From assembly GCF_034702125.1 (NCBI RefSeq), contig NC_085876.1, positions 5,372,864 to 5,436,863 on the forward strand: 64,000 bases of DNA, given 5' to 3'. The stretch comes from Engraulis encrasicolus (taxonomy: Eukaryota > Chordata > Actinopteri > Clupeiformes > Engraulidae). Position 1 is the stretch's first letter, and every line of letters begins with the position of its first letter. The notes beneath the pieces are model-generated. The model worked only from the letters and a program-made list of their open reading frames with translations. It was not told the DNA's origin and searched no databases. Both the position numbers and the translations under genes were made by a program. Positions 1 through 31,885 of the stretch are shown one piece after another.

Positions 1-34
1 TCAATCACACTTTCATCATGGACATGCTTCTTAC

Positions 35-1186
<1,152 letters not shown>

Positions 1187-1499
1187 CTTGGAAACAGGTT
1201 CCGGGCGAAGAGGAAATTCCCTAGTTCTCGCGAGAGTTTATCGTTGTACTTGTAGGAAACGAGTCCATCACTGATGTGTTGCTCGTGTTGCAACATGTAC
1301 CATAACTTCATTATTCACCCAGAAGTAACCCAGACAGAATGTATAGCAAAGCTACACCATCATTAAACATACATATAATTTCTATGTAGAATGTTATTTT
1401 ATCTAGCTATTTACATAGGTGTTTGACTATTTGGTTGTGACAGCGTTTCAGGGGGAGTCGTAAACAGTGTGGAACCATATTTTTTGTACAACAGGAACT
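1187..1499. promoter_or_regulatory. Bidirectional promoter between rps18 and vps52
   Basis: The 313 bases between the divergent ATGs must hold both promoters. A perfect palindrome TCTCGCGAGA lies at 1226-1235; this is a known motif of divergent and housekeeping vertebrate promoters. The rps18 start has CCAAGATGG on its own strand (1184 upward), a YY1-like context usual in ribosomal protein genes. A pyrimidine run ending CTCTTCGCC just upstream of it (minus strand, about 1203-1215) could be the 5'TOP start; this is inferred. No TATA box is evident close to either gene. Confidence 0.7.
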
Positions 1500-14581
<13,082 letters not shown>

Positions 14582-14636
14582 TCACACGGACTGAGCTGTC
14601 TTCAAACATGCTAAGCTAACGTACACAAACTCATGC

Positions 14637-14881
<245 letters not shown>

Positions 14882-15341
14882 ATGAGCATGACTGTGGCTG
14901 GAATGTAACTTTTTGCTTCTAAATTCCATGGATTGGATTTGGAGGGGGACTGTTGGGTATTTCTCTTCTGGAATGTTTTCCTTTTGAAGTAAAGAAGAAG
15001 AGAGGAGTGGTTCTGCACATCACAGAAGAAGGGGAACATCCAGCTGATTGTAGTAGTATGAAGGTGGTTATTAAGTGAAAATCGTGGTTTTCTGAATGCA
15101 GAGGAAGTCGTAAATCTGACTAAAGAAGAGCCCATTGGTATTTTATATTGTTTAAAGACTGAATTGGTTTTGCTTACAGTTTTACTTCTATCTCTGGGAT
15201 ATCTAAACCAGGTGGTTCACTTACAGCAGTTGTACTGAATATCATATACAGTCCCTGCGTGCTGAAGTAAGTTGCAAAATGTGAACACTGTGTTAAGATG
15301 TATCTGTATATTTCTGTAGAGGCTTCTGCTATGTAAAAGTG

Positions 15342-15502
<161 letters not shown>

Positions 15503-17079
15503 TGCAATATAACATTCCATTTATTTTAACCATGAAAAAGAAAGTGTTAATGTTTTCAATGGATATGAATGGGTAATCCGGTATGAGTAATATATTTAAC
15601 TTGAACAAATCATTGATCTCTGTGTGATTACACTAATGTATTTGTAATGGATATCTGGCAACCAAATTAAATTAAATCTTAAAATATTATCAATCTGTTC
15701 TGATTAAGGCTTTTTCTTAAAGTTTAGGTTGGGCCATTTACAGTGGTGCAGAAAAATAAAGTGAATTTCAAGTCAGGGGTTGCTTCACATAGACATTTCT
15801 GTTAGGGAAAACAATACAACACAGAAACAAAGTACATGGAACATATGGATAAATAAATATATACATAAAGTGCATATAAAATGCTACATAGTAACAGTGA
15901 GTTGAGAAAATGGGAAAACACCAAAGAAGAGTTTTTGAAAGTGCCCTACTCGTTTAATTTGCTTTACCACATCACCTGAAGCAGCCTAGGCTCATTGCAC
16001 AACCATGTCAAAATCAGTTGCTGAAATAACCACACCCATCACTCACTTTTTTAGCGTCAAAAGAAGATAGCTATGATGTAAAGGAAAAGATGGAGATTTA
16101 GCTATTTACTTAAAAACAACTGCACACGTCTAACATCATCTCACTTTTGAAAACACACACACACACATGCACGCACATACATACACGCAGAAGAAACTAT
16201 ATTACAAAAACTGAGCAGATAACCGGCTGACTCACATAATCATTAAATACATCTACAGTCAGGCTAATGATATTATGCAAAAGTGTTGGTTGATGTTGCT
16301 GGTGTTGTCTTCTGCTTTATATTGGTAAATCCTATTCTGAATACATATAAACGCTGATTTTCGCAGGACTATGACCAATAAGGTATTACAGAAAACCTAT
16401 AAAGGTAATGAGTGGATTATGCAAGTTTGCTTTTTGAGAGTTGTTACATAATAAATACAAAAACAAACATGTCAGTTTACTATTCCTTTAATGTTCAACT
16501 TTCAATATGAACCTATAACTATTTTGCGAGCACATTTAAATAATCTACATTTACTCTAAAACCTTAACTGATCTTGAATACACCAAACCATTTCAGTTTT
16601 TATTTCTACATAATGCAATTACGAAATAACTTGCCTAATGTGAAGTCCCAACCCCTCTTTGCACCTATGTTGCTCTGTCTGAATAGAACCACTTCTTCAC
16701 CATCCCCAGGAGACTGAGATGGACATGCCATTAATCGCTTCTTATCAAAGCTTTTGGGTTATAAGGAGGATGTGCTGAATCTTGCAGAATGAGATGAAGC
16801 ATTATCTTGTGTGAAAATAAGGTTGATCCCCTTTGACTTAGTGTTTAGCTAAGGCATGAAATGTGTGTATAAACATTTCACACAATTTGCAGAATTCAGC
16901 TTTTTTTGTCAAAAAGGGCTTCAACGAAGACACAGCCGATAAATCCCTTCCAGATAATCATCAGAAACTCACTATAACACCACCCAGATGACATGTGATG
17001 CCCCAAAGAAGAGGTGAAACTGAATTAAGCAAATTATGTTGTTTTATAATTGTATAATTGTTTTGTAAATTGTGTTTTA

Positions 17080-17340
17080 GAGATGGATTTCAGGCTGTGG
17101 TTCAACAAGAAAGCAAACACCTGGCATAACAACTGAATTTTCATGCTAGATAATGCTCCTCCATCTCACCCTGCAAGCTTCAGCACATCCTTACCCCCCA
17201 ACCGCTTCAAGAGGAATCAACTCATGGATTGGCCATCTCGTCTCCTGACCTTATCCACACTGAAAACCTCTTGCAGGTGGTGAATCAGTGGCTCTAGGCA
17301 GACAGAAAGCAACACACAAGCAAGGAGGAGATGGGAATTA
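17080..17340 (+). pseudogene. Decayed Tc1/mariner-like transposase fragment
   Basis: Translated pieces include FMLDNAPPSHPASF and, after a frameshift, WPSPDL and HTEN. These resemble the second catalytic Asp (DNAP..H) and the WP..SPDLNPIEN block of Tc1/mariner transposases. Stops and frame changes make it a relic. This is recognition by motif only. Confidence 0.5.
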
Positions 17341-18027
17341 GTATTCAGCACGTTATGTATATACAATTAACTGGGTTTAAAGGTTCAAGACCAGTAAAGG
17401 TTTTGGAGTCCCATGGAGGGTGGATATAGTAGATGTAAATAAGATGACGATGGGCTCATATTAAAGGGGAAACATTAAAGGAATATGAGACTGGCATGAT
17501 TTTTTATTGGATCAACTCTAAATGTATTGATAAAAGGTAAAAAACAGCAAATCTCCATACCTTATTTCCACTTAAAAAGTAAAAGCACCTACATTTTTTC
17601 AGTTATCTCCAAAAAAACAAGGTTGCATAATAGCATTAGCCTGACTGCATACTAATGAAAACCGTTTGTGATTAATGAGATTACACGAGTGCAGAATATA
17701 GGCTATTCTGATATGTCATACCATAGAATAAGCTACCTGCCAAATTGGCTAGTGACACTGAAATTGTTACCAGCCACAGCCAAGTTTTACCAGCATTTGG
17801 CCGGTTTGCAGGTGCCATACCCATTTAGAGGAAGTGATGCAAGAGTGCACAGAGAGGGAGGAGGCAGAGAGCTGGACCAGGTAAGCTGCTGGCTGCCGAG
17901 TAGCCTGATGAGGAAAACAGACATACAGACACAAGAGATCAAATCAAGTCTAGTCAAGTGTACCTTATTGTCAAAAATCCATGTAACAGGGTTAGCGCAG
18001 AAACTGCAAATAAGACATTGACAGTAA

Positions 18028-18136
<109 letters not shown>

Positions 18137-18393
18137 GTGGAACTGAAGACAGTGGAATAATTACGAGCTAGGAATTAAAGGTAATATGTATACCAACTGC
18201 ATAGAGAAGTATTAACTTACTCATTAAACTGTACTCAAAACCAAAAGTGTTTTTTTTTCACTTCTGACCAATCAGGGCGCCCCTGGCAAGAGAGGCTCCT
18301 AGGCTGCAGCCATATTTACCCCATATAGCCCTTGATGTCAATTTAGCACCATTACTTTTGCATCTGTTTTTTTAGATGCCTTGTCCAGTACAT

Positions 18394-18449
18394 TTACTCC
18401 CATATCACAAGGGGCAAGACACATAACATGGCATTCCCCAATAATGGAG
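18394..18449 (-). CDS. Possible last exon of the IgA gene (short hydrophobic end)
   Basis: On the minus strand a TTTCAG acceptor precedes 18449. Joined in the required phase to the exon ending at 19176, it reads APLLGNAMLCVLPLVIWE and then TAA (18394-18396). That would give a short hydrophobic C-terminus, either a single membrane segment or a GPI-signal-like tail. Only phase and hydrophobicity support it, so it is a weak candidate. Confidence 0.3.
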
Positions 18450-19175
18450 CTGAAATGACGAGATCCTGCATATTTGCTGTTTCGAGAAGCCATTTTGATT
18501 AGTATTTTCACCAAACAGACTCACCTGTCAAAAAATCTTTCTTCTGAAAAGTTGGCTCAGTAGTTTCTGCATCACAAAAGATACAAAAATGTCTTCCATT
18601 ATTCAGCAAATATTTTGTAATCCAGCTATAACATACCACTGCACACTTTTGTAATACAGCTATAACATAAACCCCAGGATACTGGTTTGCATCAGCCTAG
18701 GCCCGTCCCTAGTACCTGTGACAGGGCACAAAGTTTCATTTCTCAATGCCGGCAGAGCTTTAAAGTCACGATAGCCAGGCCAGGTTATATCTTAGATTAG
18801 AAGCTGATAACATTTCCACAACATTTGGCTTCCCCGCCCAACCCTTCCCCATCACTCTCCTCTTATGAAACGAAACAAAAAAGTGTTGGCACATACTTTG
18901 TTCAATAATCAAGCAAGTAATCTTGTGCACTTCCCAGCATAAGCCAGGTGTAAAAACAGAAAATAGTCTGCAACACCGCTCATCTTCCCGGTGTTTTTAC
19001 TTTGTTTTTAAATACCAGTGACGGAACAACACAGGGTCACAGGGCGAAACACTAATAGGACCTCCATACAGCTTGTCAAGGCCATAATATGGCCCCACAA
19101 CCAATACAAGAAGGTCCTGGACCCTTCCCCCCCCCCCAAAGTAAAAAAACCAAAAAACCATGTTATTTCCCTCAC

Positions 19176-21799
19176 CTGTCACGGACACCATCACCGTACT
19201 CAGTGCCAGTCCGTGTTCGTCCATCACCCGGTAGGTGCCCTCGTCTTCCCACCCGATGTCTGTAAAGATGAGCCTCTCCCCATCCTGCCTCACTCTGGAG
19301 GAACTGGAGCTGGATGATCTGGACCGTGTCTCCACACCACCTCTGGACCACACTACTGCCCACCTGGGGTGCTGCTCTTTCTGGAACACCACCTGCTGGG
19401 CCTGGGGGGTGTGGAGCTCCAACAGCAGGTCACTCCCCTTCCGGACAGTCTGTTTTAACTTATAGTCTAGAGAGGGAGGAGGGTAGACAAAAAAGGTTGT
19501 GAAACACTGATTCTATCCCTTCCTGGTGCTGGACCAAACAAAAGATCCCTGAAAGGAAATATAGGTTCGCAACACTGATGCTCCCAGACAAACTTTAATG
19601 GCACAACGTTTCGGACTCCCAGTCCTTCATCACAGTGAGAGTCCGAAACATTGTGCCATAACATTTTGTCTGGGAGCATCAGACAGTGTGACGGACCTAC
19701 AGTATATTTTCCTTTCAGACATTATTCTATCCCTTCCTGGCGTCCTCACCTCTGACAACCAAGTCGACGCTTTGCAGCAGCACCTTCCTCTTCACCTTGG
19801 TTTGGCCCACCACCAGGTAGCTCTGGTAGACGCCAGAGTCCACCAGCCGGGCGTCCCCCAGGAGCAGCGAGCAGTTCCCCCTCTGCAGCATCTCCTGGGG
19901 CACGTCCGCTCGCCCCTCAAAGCCCTCGCCCTGGAAGGACAGAAGAGAGCTGCACAATGAGCCGACTTTTCTTTGTTAACTTCTTTTGGGATTTTGTGCT
20001 TTATTTATGATAGGACAGTGGCAGAGGAACAGGAAACGAGTGAGGGGAGACAGGGAAGGGACTGGCAAATGACCCAGGCCAGAATCAAACCCAGGTTGCC
20101 GGCATAGTTCAAGTTCAAGTTTATTTAGCCATATCAACAGTATAAAATACAGTTGTTAGGAATGTTTTTGGTTTGCTCACACATACAACTATAGACACAA
20201 AACTTGGGGTGTAATGAAAGAAAAACAGCGGATACATAAATAAATAAACAGGGAATGGCATACAAAAACATTGGAGACATTGAGAAGTGCAATGGAATAT
20301 TTAAAGTGCATGGGTTGTATAGAATTTTTTTAACATTGTGCAAAGTAAACAAGAGAGGTATATGGCCAGGTAGTGAAGTAACTGTAAAGTGCTAATGCAT
20401 AGTGGCAGATGGCTTGTGGGTAGGTGCTGTCCCTAAAGCGTGTGGTATTGCATGGGGCATTGCGGTACTTTTTCCCTGATGGTAGGAGTGTGAATAGGTG
20501 GTGTGCTGGGTGTGTAGGGTCAGAGGTGATGTTTTTGGCTTTCCTGACAAATCTGGTGTTGTAATGTGAGGCTAAGGCAGGAAGACTTTGGCCAATGATT
20601 TTGGAGGCCCTACGCACCACTCTTACAGATGTTGCTTTTCTTGACTGGTGGAGCTGCCATGCCAGACCAAGATATTGCCTAGTAGTAACCTATGCCCTAC
20701 CGCCAGGCCACGGTAGGGACAGGAATCGACTTTGAATCATAATCTTCATGCCTTTTAGTGGGTGGGAGAGAGCGATGGGGGAGGATCAGGAAATGACCTC
20801 AGGCCGGAATTGAACACAGGTCCCAGATCAGAGTGTCTGCTAAGTTTAATGTAATGCAATTGATCAAAACTTATTCCTGATAATTATTTTGACCAAATCG
20901 CAATTATCAGCCCTTACCTGGAAGTCCTCGGGCCCCATGCGCTCGAACACCGTCTCTGACATGCTGAGCCACTGGATGTACGGGGAGTCTGAGGGCGGGG
21001 GCAGGGCGAGCTGGTCAGGGGAGGAAGAGGAAGGGGACAAGACCATGCAGGGCAGCACTGCAGACTGACCCACGCCACAAGAGATGGAGATCAGGGAGGG
21101 TGAGCAGTTGACATGGGAACCTGGGAGGAACAGTCAGGAATACTGTTTTGTCTTTTATATTCCACATTAAGGATAGACCGATATATATCGGTATCGGTAT
21201 CAGGCTGATATTTGCATTTTTTAAGTGTATCGGTATCGGCCGATACGCGTGTGGTTTTGGCCGATACGCAATATTTATTATTTTATGTCATTCACTTTTT
21301 TTCAAAAGCACCAAAACACTTAATTTTTTATTACTTGTTTGTTAGACATTACTTGATTGTTAGAGTGGGTGTTTAAATGTTACAAGTTCTACCTAAATTG
21401 GATAATGTTAAAGGAATGTTTATTTTTAACTTGAGACCTGGAATATTTGTCATTTTTTAACCTTCCTTTTAACCCATATCGGCCCCAAATATCGGGTATC
21501 GGAAATCGGCCAAGGATGATGAAAAGAAAATCGGTATTGCATCGGCCATTAAAAAACCTGTATCGGTCGACCCCTATTCCACATCTTAACAAATGTTTTT
21601 TTTTAACAAAATGAAAGCTGCGTGCATGCTGTATTTGTATTATCACATTAATGGATACTGCATACCACATACAGTAGCCTACATGCATGACCAAGCAACT
21701 GCACAAAAAGTTGTTGAGAAGAGTAGTGCTATACTCACACAGAAGTGTGCCAAACAGAAACCAAGGAAACAGGGGAATGCTTGGAACTGAGTCTGTCAT
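19176..21799 (-). CDS. IgA: Ig-superfamily protein with two atypical Ig domains
   Basis: I do not recognise an orthologue. Minus-strand exons: 21739-21799 (start and signal peptide MTDSVPSIPLFPWFLFGTLL), 20918-21120 (first half of a V-like domain: SAVLPCMV, YIQWLS), 19750-19930 (second half: RGNCSLLLGDARLVDSGVY) and 19176-19466 (second Ig-like domain: AVVWSRGG, LIFTDIGWEDEGTYRV). The phases 1, 0, 1, 1 join without a stop. The first domain is split by an intron, as in many Ig genes. Both domains keep the core Trp and the D-x-G-x-Y/E-G-T-Y turn but lack the normal F-strand cysteine; the second also lacks the B-strand one. The 3' end is not settled: a membrane or terminal exon should lie left of 19176 (candidate at 18394-18449). 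A secreted or membrane protein is possible. Confidence 0.75.
19573..19687. repeat. Near-perfect hairpin in IgA intron 3
   Basis: TGATGCTCCCAGACAAA (from 19576) is mirrored by TTTGTCTGGGAGCATCA (ending 19681), and inner arms around TTTCGGACT and AGTCCGAAA also pair. Arms of about 45 bases flank a short loop. It is MITE-like. Confidence 0.75.
19982..20107 (-). repeat. tRNA-derived SINE copy (minus)
   Basis: It shares GATAGGACAGTG, the AAATGACCCAGGCC block and a degenerate B box (rc of AGAATCAAACC) with the copy at 5757-5949. A further partial copy lies at about 20690-20824. Confidence 0.7.
20108..20640. repeat. Dispersed repeat fragment in IgA intron 2
   Basis: It begins with AGTTCAAGTTTATTTAGCC and has a long low-coding body with several minus-strand frames. 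It resembles the 3' part of a fish LINE-type repeat, but no reverse transcriptase motif is visible. Confidence 0.4.
21167..21575. mobile_element. hAT-type MITE in IgA intron 1
   Basis: The ends carry inverted GACCGATA-rich repeats (GGATAGACCGATATATATCG on the left, TATCGGTCGACCCCT on the right). A perfect 8-base target duplication ATTCCACA lies at 21159-21166 and 21576-21583. The interior is full of TATCGG. Confidence 0.85.
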
Positions 21800-22333
21800 T
21801 TTCCTGGTCTGTTTTCGGCTGTTGGTTACGGCTGATAAAAGTTGAAAAGCATGTTATACACGCATTAGGCCAATAGACATGTAGGCTATTTGATGGTAAA
21901 TACATACAGTAACTATTTAGCTATGAGACTGTCTGATGACGTGTCTGTTTTTCGCAACTTAAACTGAACTTGTTTGTCCTAGCTCATGTGCCACATCCTC
22001 AACTGTTTGTGATTAGATACAGTATCTGCACAGGTGGAGATTGTAAACACAAAAAATACATTGATAAAAAAAAAAACATAAATCAAACCAAATCATGTCA
22101 GACCATGAACTAAGAAAGAGAGTAGGGCAGCATTCTGTCGGTAGGGTAGGCCTACCCCATAGGCCTATTCAGAGAACATCAATAGATGAATGCTTCCATT
22201 GCATTGGTTTTGTCCCCAGTGCAGCCTGTGTTGTCTGTAGGCTAGGCTACTGCAGGTGGTGTCCTGGCACACTGGAAACTTTTAAGACAGGAGGTAAGTT
22301 ATCTGGAATTCAAATGGGGCAACCTGAAATATA

Positions 22334-22881
22334 GGCTGTGTCTCAAATGCCGCACTTGTGCACTTCGGGCACTGTTTTTCAGTGCCTAGGGTGCTCACGC
22401 TGAAAATTTCAGTTGAGTCAGTGCACTGAAAGTGCCAGGATGATGCCCTAACAATGGCGGAAAAATGCAGTGCTTGAATGATGGACACTGCACGCACTAA
22501 ACGGCGGCCATGTTGACAATGACACGGAGGAAATGTGGCATTCAGTTCAGTAGAAGAGTTTGGTGAACAGTCTCCTAATTCTGTAAGTAATGTTGATGGG
22601 ACACCAACCTTTTCATGCCAACCACAGTATTGTATGTGTGATTGTTGTCCTTTGGGGTGAAGTGCATGGAAATACAAGCACCAGACGCTGTGCATTGTAA
22701 ACAGTAGCCAACTCATATTTTGGCGAGCTAATGCCATGCTCAGTCGTCACTTCCTGAGAGGGCACAGTGCATAGTGCTCAAATTTGTCCACAATACTATG
22801 CACTAAAGACCTCAGTGCATTGTGTGCACTGTGCACTGACTGTCAGTCCACTGACAAAAGTGCGTCATTTGAGAAACAGCC
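22334..22881. mobile_element. MITE with GGCTGTGTCTCAAATG ends
   Basis: The left end is GGCTGTGTCTCAAATGCCGC and the right end ATTTGAGAAACAGCC, inverted to each other. A 3-base ATA flanks both ends (22331-22333, 22882-22884). The interior repeats GTGCACT and CAGTGCA. The superfamily is not certain. Confidence 0.7.
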
Positions 22882-24059
22882 ATAGACTTAATGGTGTGTA
22901 GCCAGGAAGTCCTGTTGGGGAAAACTACAAATTATTATGGCGTCTCCAGGGCACCGCCTCTACCTGGCGGTGCAATGAGCCTTGAGTCAGGGCGCGCAAG
23001 GTAATCACTGATATTCAATTCACCTGGGGGGCGTCACTGAAAGAATTGTTTGCTGTCGGCGTTTGTGTAGGCAACGCCAAGTTCATGTGCTGGGAACTTA
23101 CCTGTTTGCCGTTTAAAAATACATCTGGGGTAGGTCAATTTCAATCATTAAAAGTATCAATACACTCTTTAATTAATATTATATTATCCGCTACAGTGAT
23201 GCATCGTAATGAATACTTACCTCGCGCTTTGCTGATCCCTAGTTGACACAAGTACCTCCCAAGACGGTGTGAGCGTAAACGAAAAGACGCGTCTGTCCTA
23301 GTGTTGAAATGTTTCAGGTTGGTGGAGGCTTTTAAACTACCCAAGTATTATGATATTTAACAGGATGTTAGTAGTCACTAATTCCATCCTTCGCTGTTTC
23401 GTTCTTAGTGCATCCTTGGCCATCAGCAGCTATGGAATTCCTAATGACGTGTGTAGAGACGCATGACTAACATAACATTCTGGTAGGCACTATTGTGAAT
23501 AAATACACTGAAGCGTTCATACTAAAACTGATGTAGGTGGGAAGTTCATAACAGAGGGTGACGCTGCATTCTGTTGATTTTTAGTAGGCCTACACCTGCG
23601 TGCGAGTATTGAGCAGGACCAGCGGTGTATCACACCGCACTGTTGAGCTTGACTGGGGCAGCTTACAATTTAATTCATAGGCCTATATTAGGCCCTACGA
23701 TTAAAAGACCACATCTAACAGTCATAAACGTCTAGGCCTATAGCCTATGCCTAAAAGTTGGCATGCGGTCCCCAGGAATTTTGAATGTCAAAGTGCCGTC
23801 CAGCGCCAAATCATTCTAGCACTTTTCTGGTTTGGTTCGTTGTAAACAAGGGGGTGCCCCGCCCACTTGACTTCAGCAAAAACGAAACAGCCTACCGCCT
23901 ACGAGACTCAACTCAAAACTTAAAACAGCTGAGCTGGCTGTCACGAACCACGCGACTAGGCTACGGTGCCAGGCATATAAACTCTCATGTCTGACATAGC
24001 CTATTGGCCTAATTTAAAGATGTAAAAGCTGAGAGTCCTATTGGATAGGCTAATTCAAC

Positions 24060-24140
24060 AAAGAATTTCCCTCCTTCACCAATGAATTTCCCCCTGGGGA
24101 TCAATAAAGTTACTCTACTCTACTCTACTCTACTCTAATA
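24060..24140 (+). repeat. LINE 3' end with TCTAC tail
   Basis: GAATTTCCCCCTGGGGATCA followed by ATAAAGT and a short CTCTA tandem tail is the standard 3' terminus of fish CR1/L2-type LINEs. Only the end is present. Confidence 0.7.
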
Positions 24141-24556
24141 GCATGAGGAGAAAACAACATTGCCATTATGAATCTCCATCAGGGACCCTAGTGGTTTCAT
24201 TTAGGGTATTTTCCAGTCTGATTACGCAGTCAAACCACCTGAAGAGTAGCCTAGACCTAAAGGTTTCACAAGTAGTAGGCCTATGTTTTGTTCAGTAGCC
24301 TAATGTAGACTAACATATTTCTATTTCTATCCTCTCTGCCCGAAATGAGACAATTTCAGTCAAAATTGATCACCAACCGTCCGACCGAGCAGGACATAGG
24401 CGATGTAATTGGGTATTGTTATGAATGGATAATAATGTCCTTACCCGAAGTAGGTTATCCCCTGTTGACATTGAAGCCAAATATCCTCTTCCTTCAGAGA
24501 CCAGTGTAATACTGGCGGTCCAGTGCGCGCACTCATCCTTTAATCGCCTAGGGAAA

Positions 24557-24585
24557 GAAACGAAACTTACGGGAAACAGAAACTT
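24557..24585 (+). promoter_or_regulatory. Two adjacent ISRE-like sites upstream of IgB
   Basis: GAAACGAAACTT (24557-24568) and GAAACAGAAACTT (24573-24585) both fit or closely fit the interferon-stimulated response element GAAANNGAAACT. They lie about 190-220 bases before the IgB start codon. Function as an interferon-responsive promoter is inferred. Confidence 0.6.
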
Positions 24586-24774
24586 AGCGGGCCGTTTACG
24601 GCGCTATCCAAAACTGTGGCGCTTGCAGAGTAGGCTACAAGAAAGAGACCACCCACGTGGCAGTGATAATTAAAACACACCTCCGACACCCCTCATGTTT
24701 TCGAGACTTCTTAATGAAATCACTGCCCCCCTCGCATGCACAACTCTCAATAACTCACTTGAACTCATCAAGAC

Positions 24775-28433
<3,659 letters not shown>

Positions 28434-28961
28434 CCCATTTCAGCCTAAGGCACCTTGCAAAAACGCCTGCTGAATGCTTAAGCCCTTTTTTGGGACAAGG
28501 TGCCCTCAGCCTATAAAAACCAAAATATCTCTGCCTCCGAAGCACATAGACGCATGACATAAATTGCATTTAAAAGCTAGGACCTTCCTCTTGCATTAGA
28601 ATGTATACATTCAGCTCTTACACTCCCCTATTTATATTAAAACAACTTAAATCTCAAGAGCCTGAATGCAGCGCCCATGCAGCTCCAGGCACCTACCGGT
28701 AGGTCAATGCAGCGTATACACAGCTTCAGGCTTCAATGGGTTACATGGATCATAACTGAGCACTGAGCACTGAGCCGGTTAATTTGGTTATGGCACAGCG
28801 TGTTGAATGGATCATAACTGGAAAGGTTCATTTTTGTGATGACTGTATAGAACTCCTGTTAAAACCTCTACTGGTAGACTATACATTTTGACTTTGAATT
28901 TAAAGATAAATGTGAAATTTCATTCCAACTATAATGTGTGTGTGAGTGTGCGTGTATTTTA

Positions 28962-31345
<2,384 letters not shown>

Positions 31346-31390
31346 TAGTGCACGCGTACGTGTACGTGTATGTGTACGTGTACGTGCACA

Positions 31391-31493
<103 letters not shown>

Positions 31494-31885
31494 CGCTTGA
31501 ACATATAATTCCTGGCAGCTAACTTTGTGTGCAGCAAGTGTTGTAAACCTCTTTCAAACTGTACTTTTCTTATCAAAGTGTAATCTTTTTTTTCTCAGAA
31601 TATATTTTAAAAACTGTTCATACCAATAAAGGTATCCACTCAAACCAATCAACTCGTGTGTTCAACCTGTCATCGAAGGACAGGCATTTTATTTTTGGTT
31701 TTAGTCAGATGGTTCATTACACTGTATTTCCTCCCCATAGCATGTCATGGAAGTCTCAGAATGACTCTTGTTGAATGACAAACTGTACCCATCAATTGTT
31801 TTCCATCGATCCACCAAAGTCTTTACATCCTGTTGTTCAACCGGAGGTCTTGGTAGATAAACAAAAGTTTATACACAGAGAGAAT

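Larger units (their letters stand above)
21800..24774. other. Shared upstream region of IgA and IgB
   Basis: This 3 kb separates two head-to-head start codons. It contains a 548-base MITE (22334-22881), a LINE 3' end (24060-24140) and two ISRE-like sites (24557-24585). The rest shows no convincing coding exon: the longest frames (60-82 codons) lack splice sites and recognisable domains. Confidence 0.6.

Noticed and set aside
18541..18570. 19-base micro-exon for IgA (TTTTCAG acceptor, GTGAGT donor, minus strand)
   Set aside because: Its length does not keep the phase needed by neighbouring exons and it encodes nothing recognisable.
22282..22737. 151-codon minus frame
   Set aside because: It lies wholly inside the 22334-22881 MITE.
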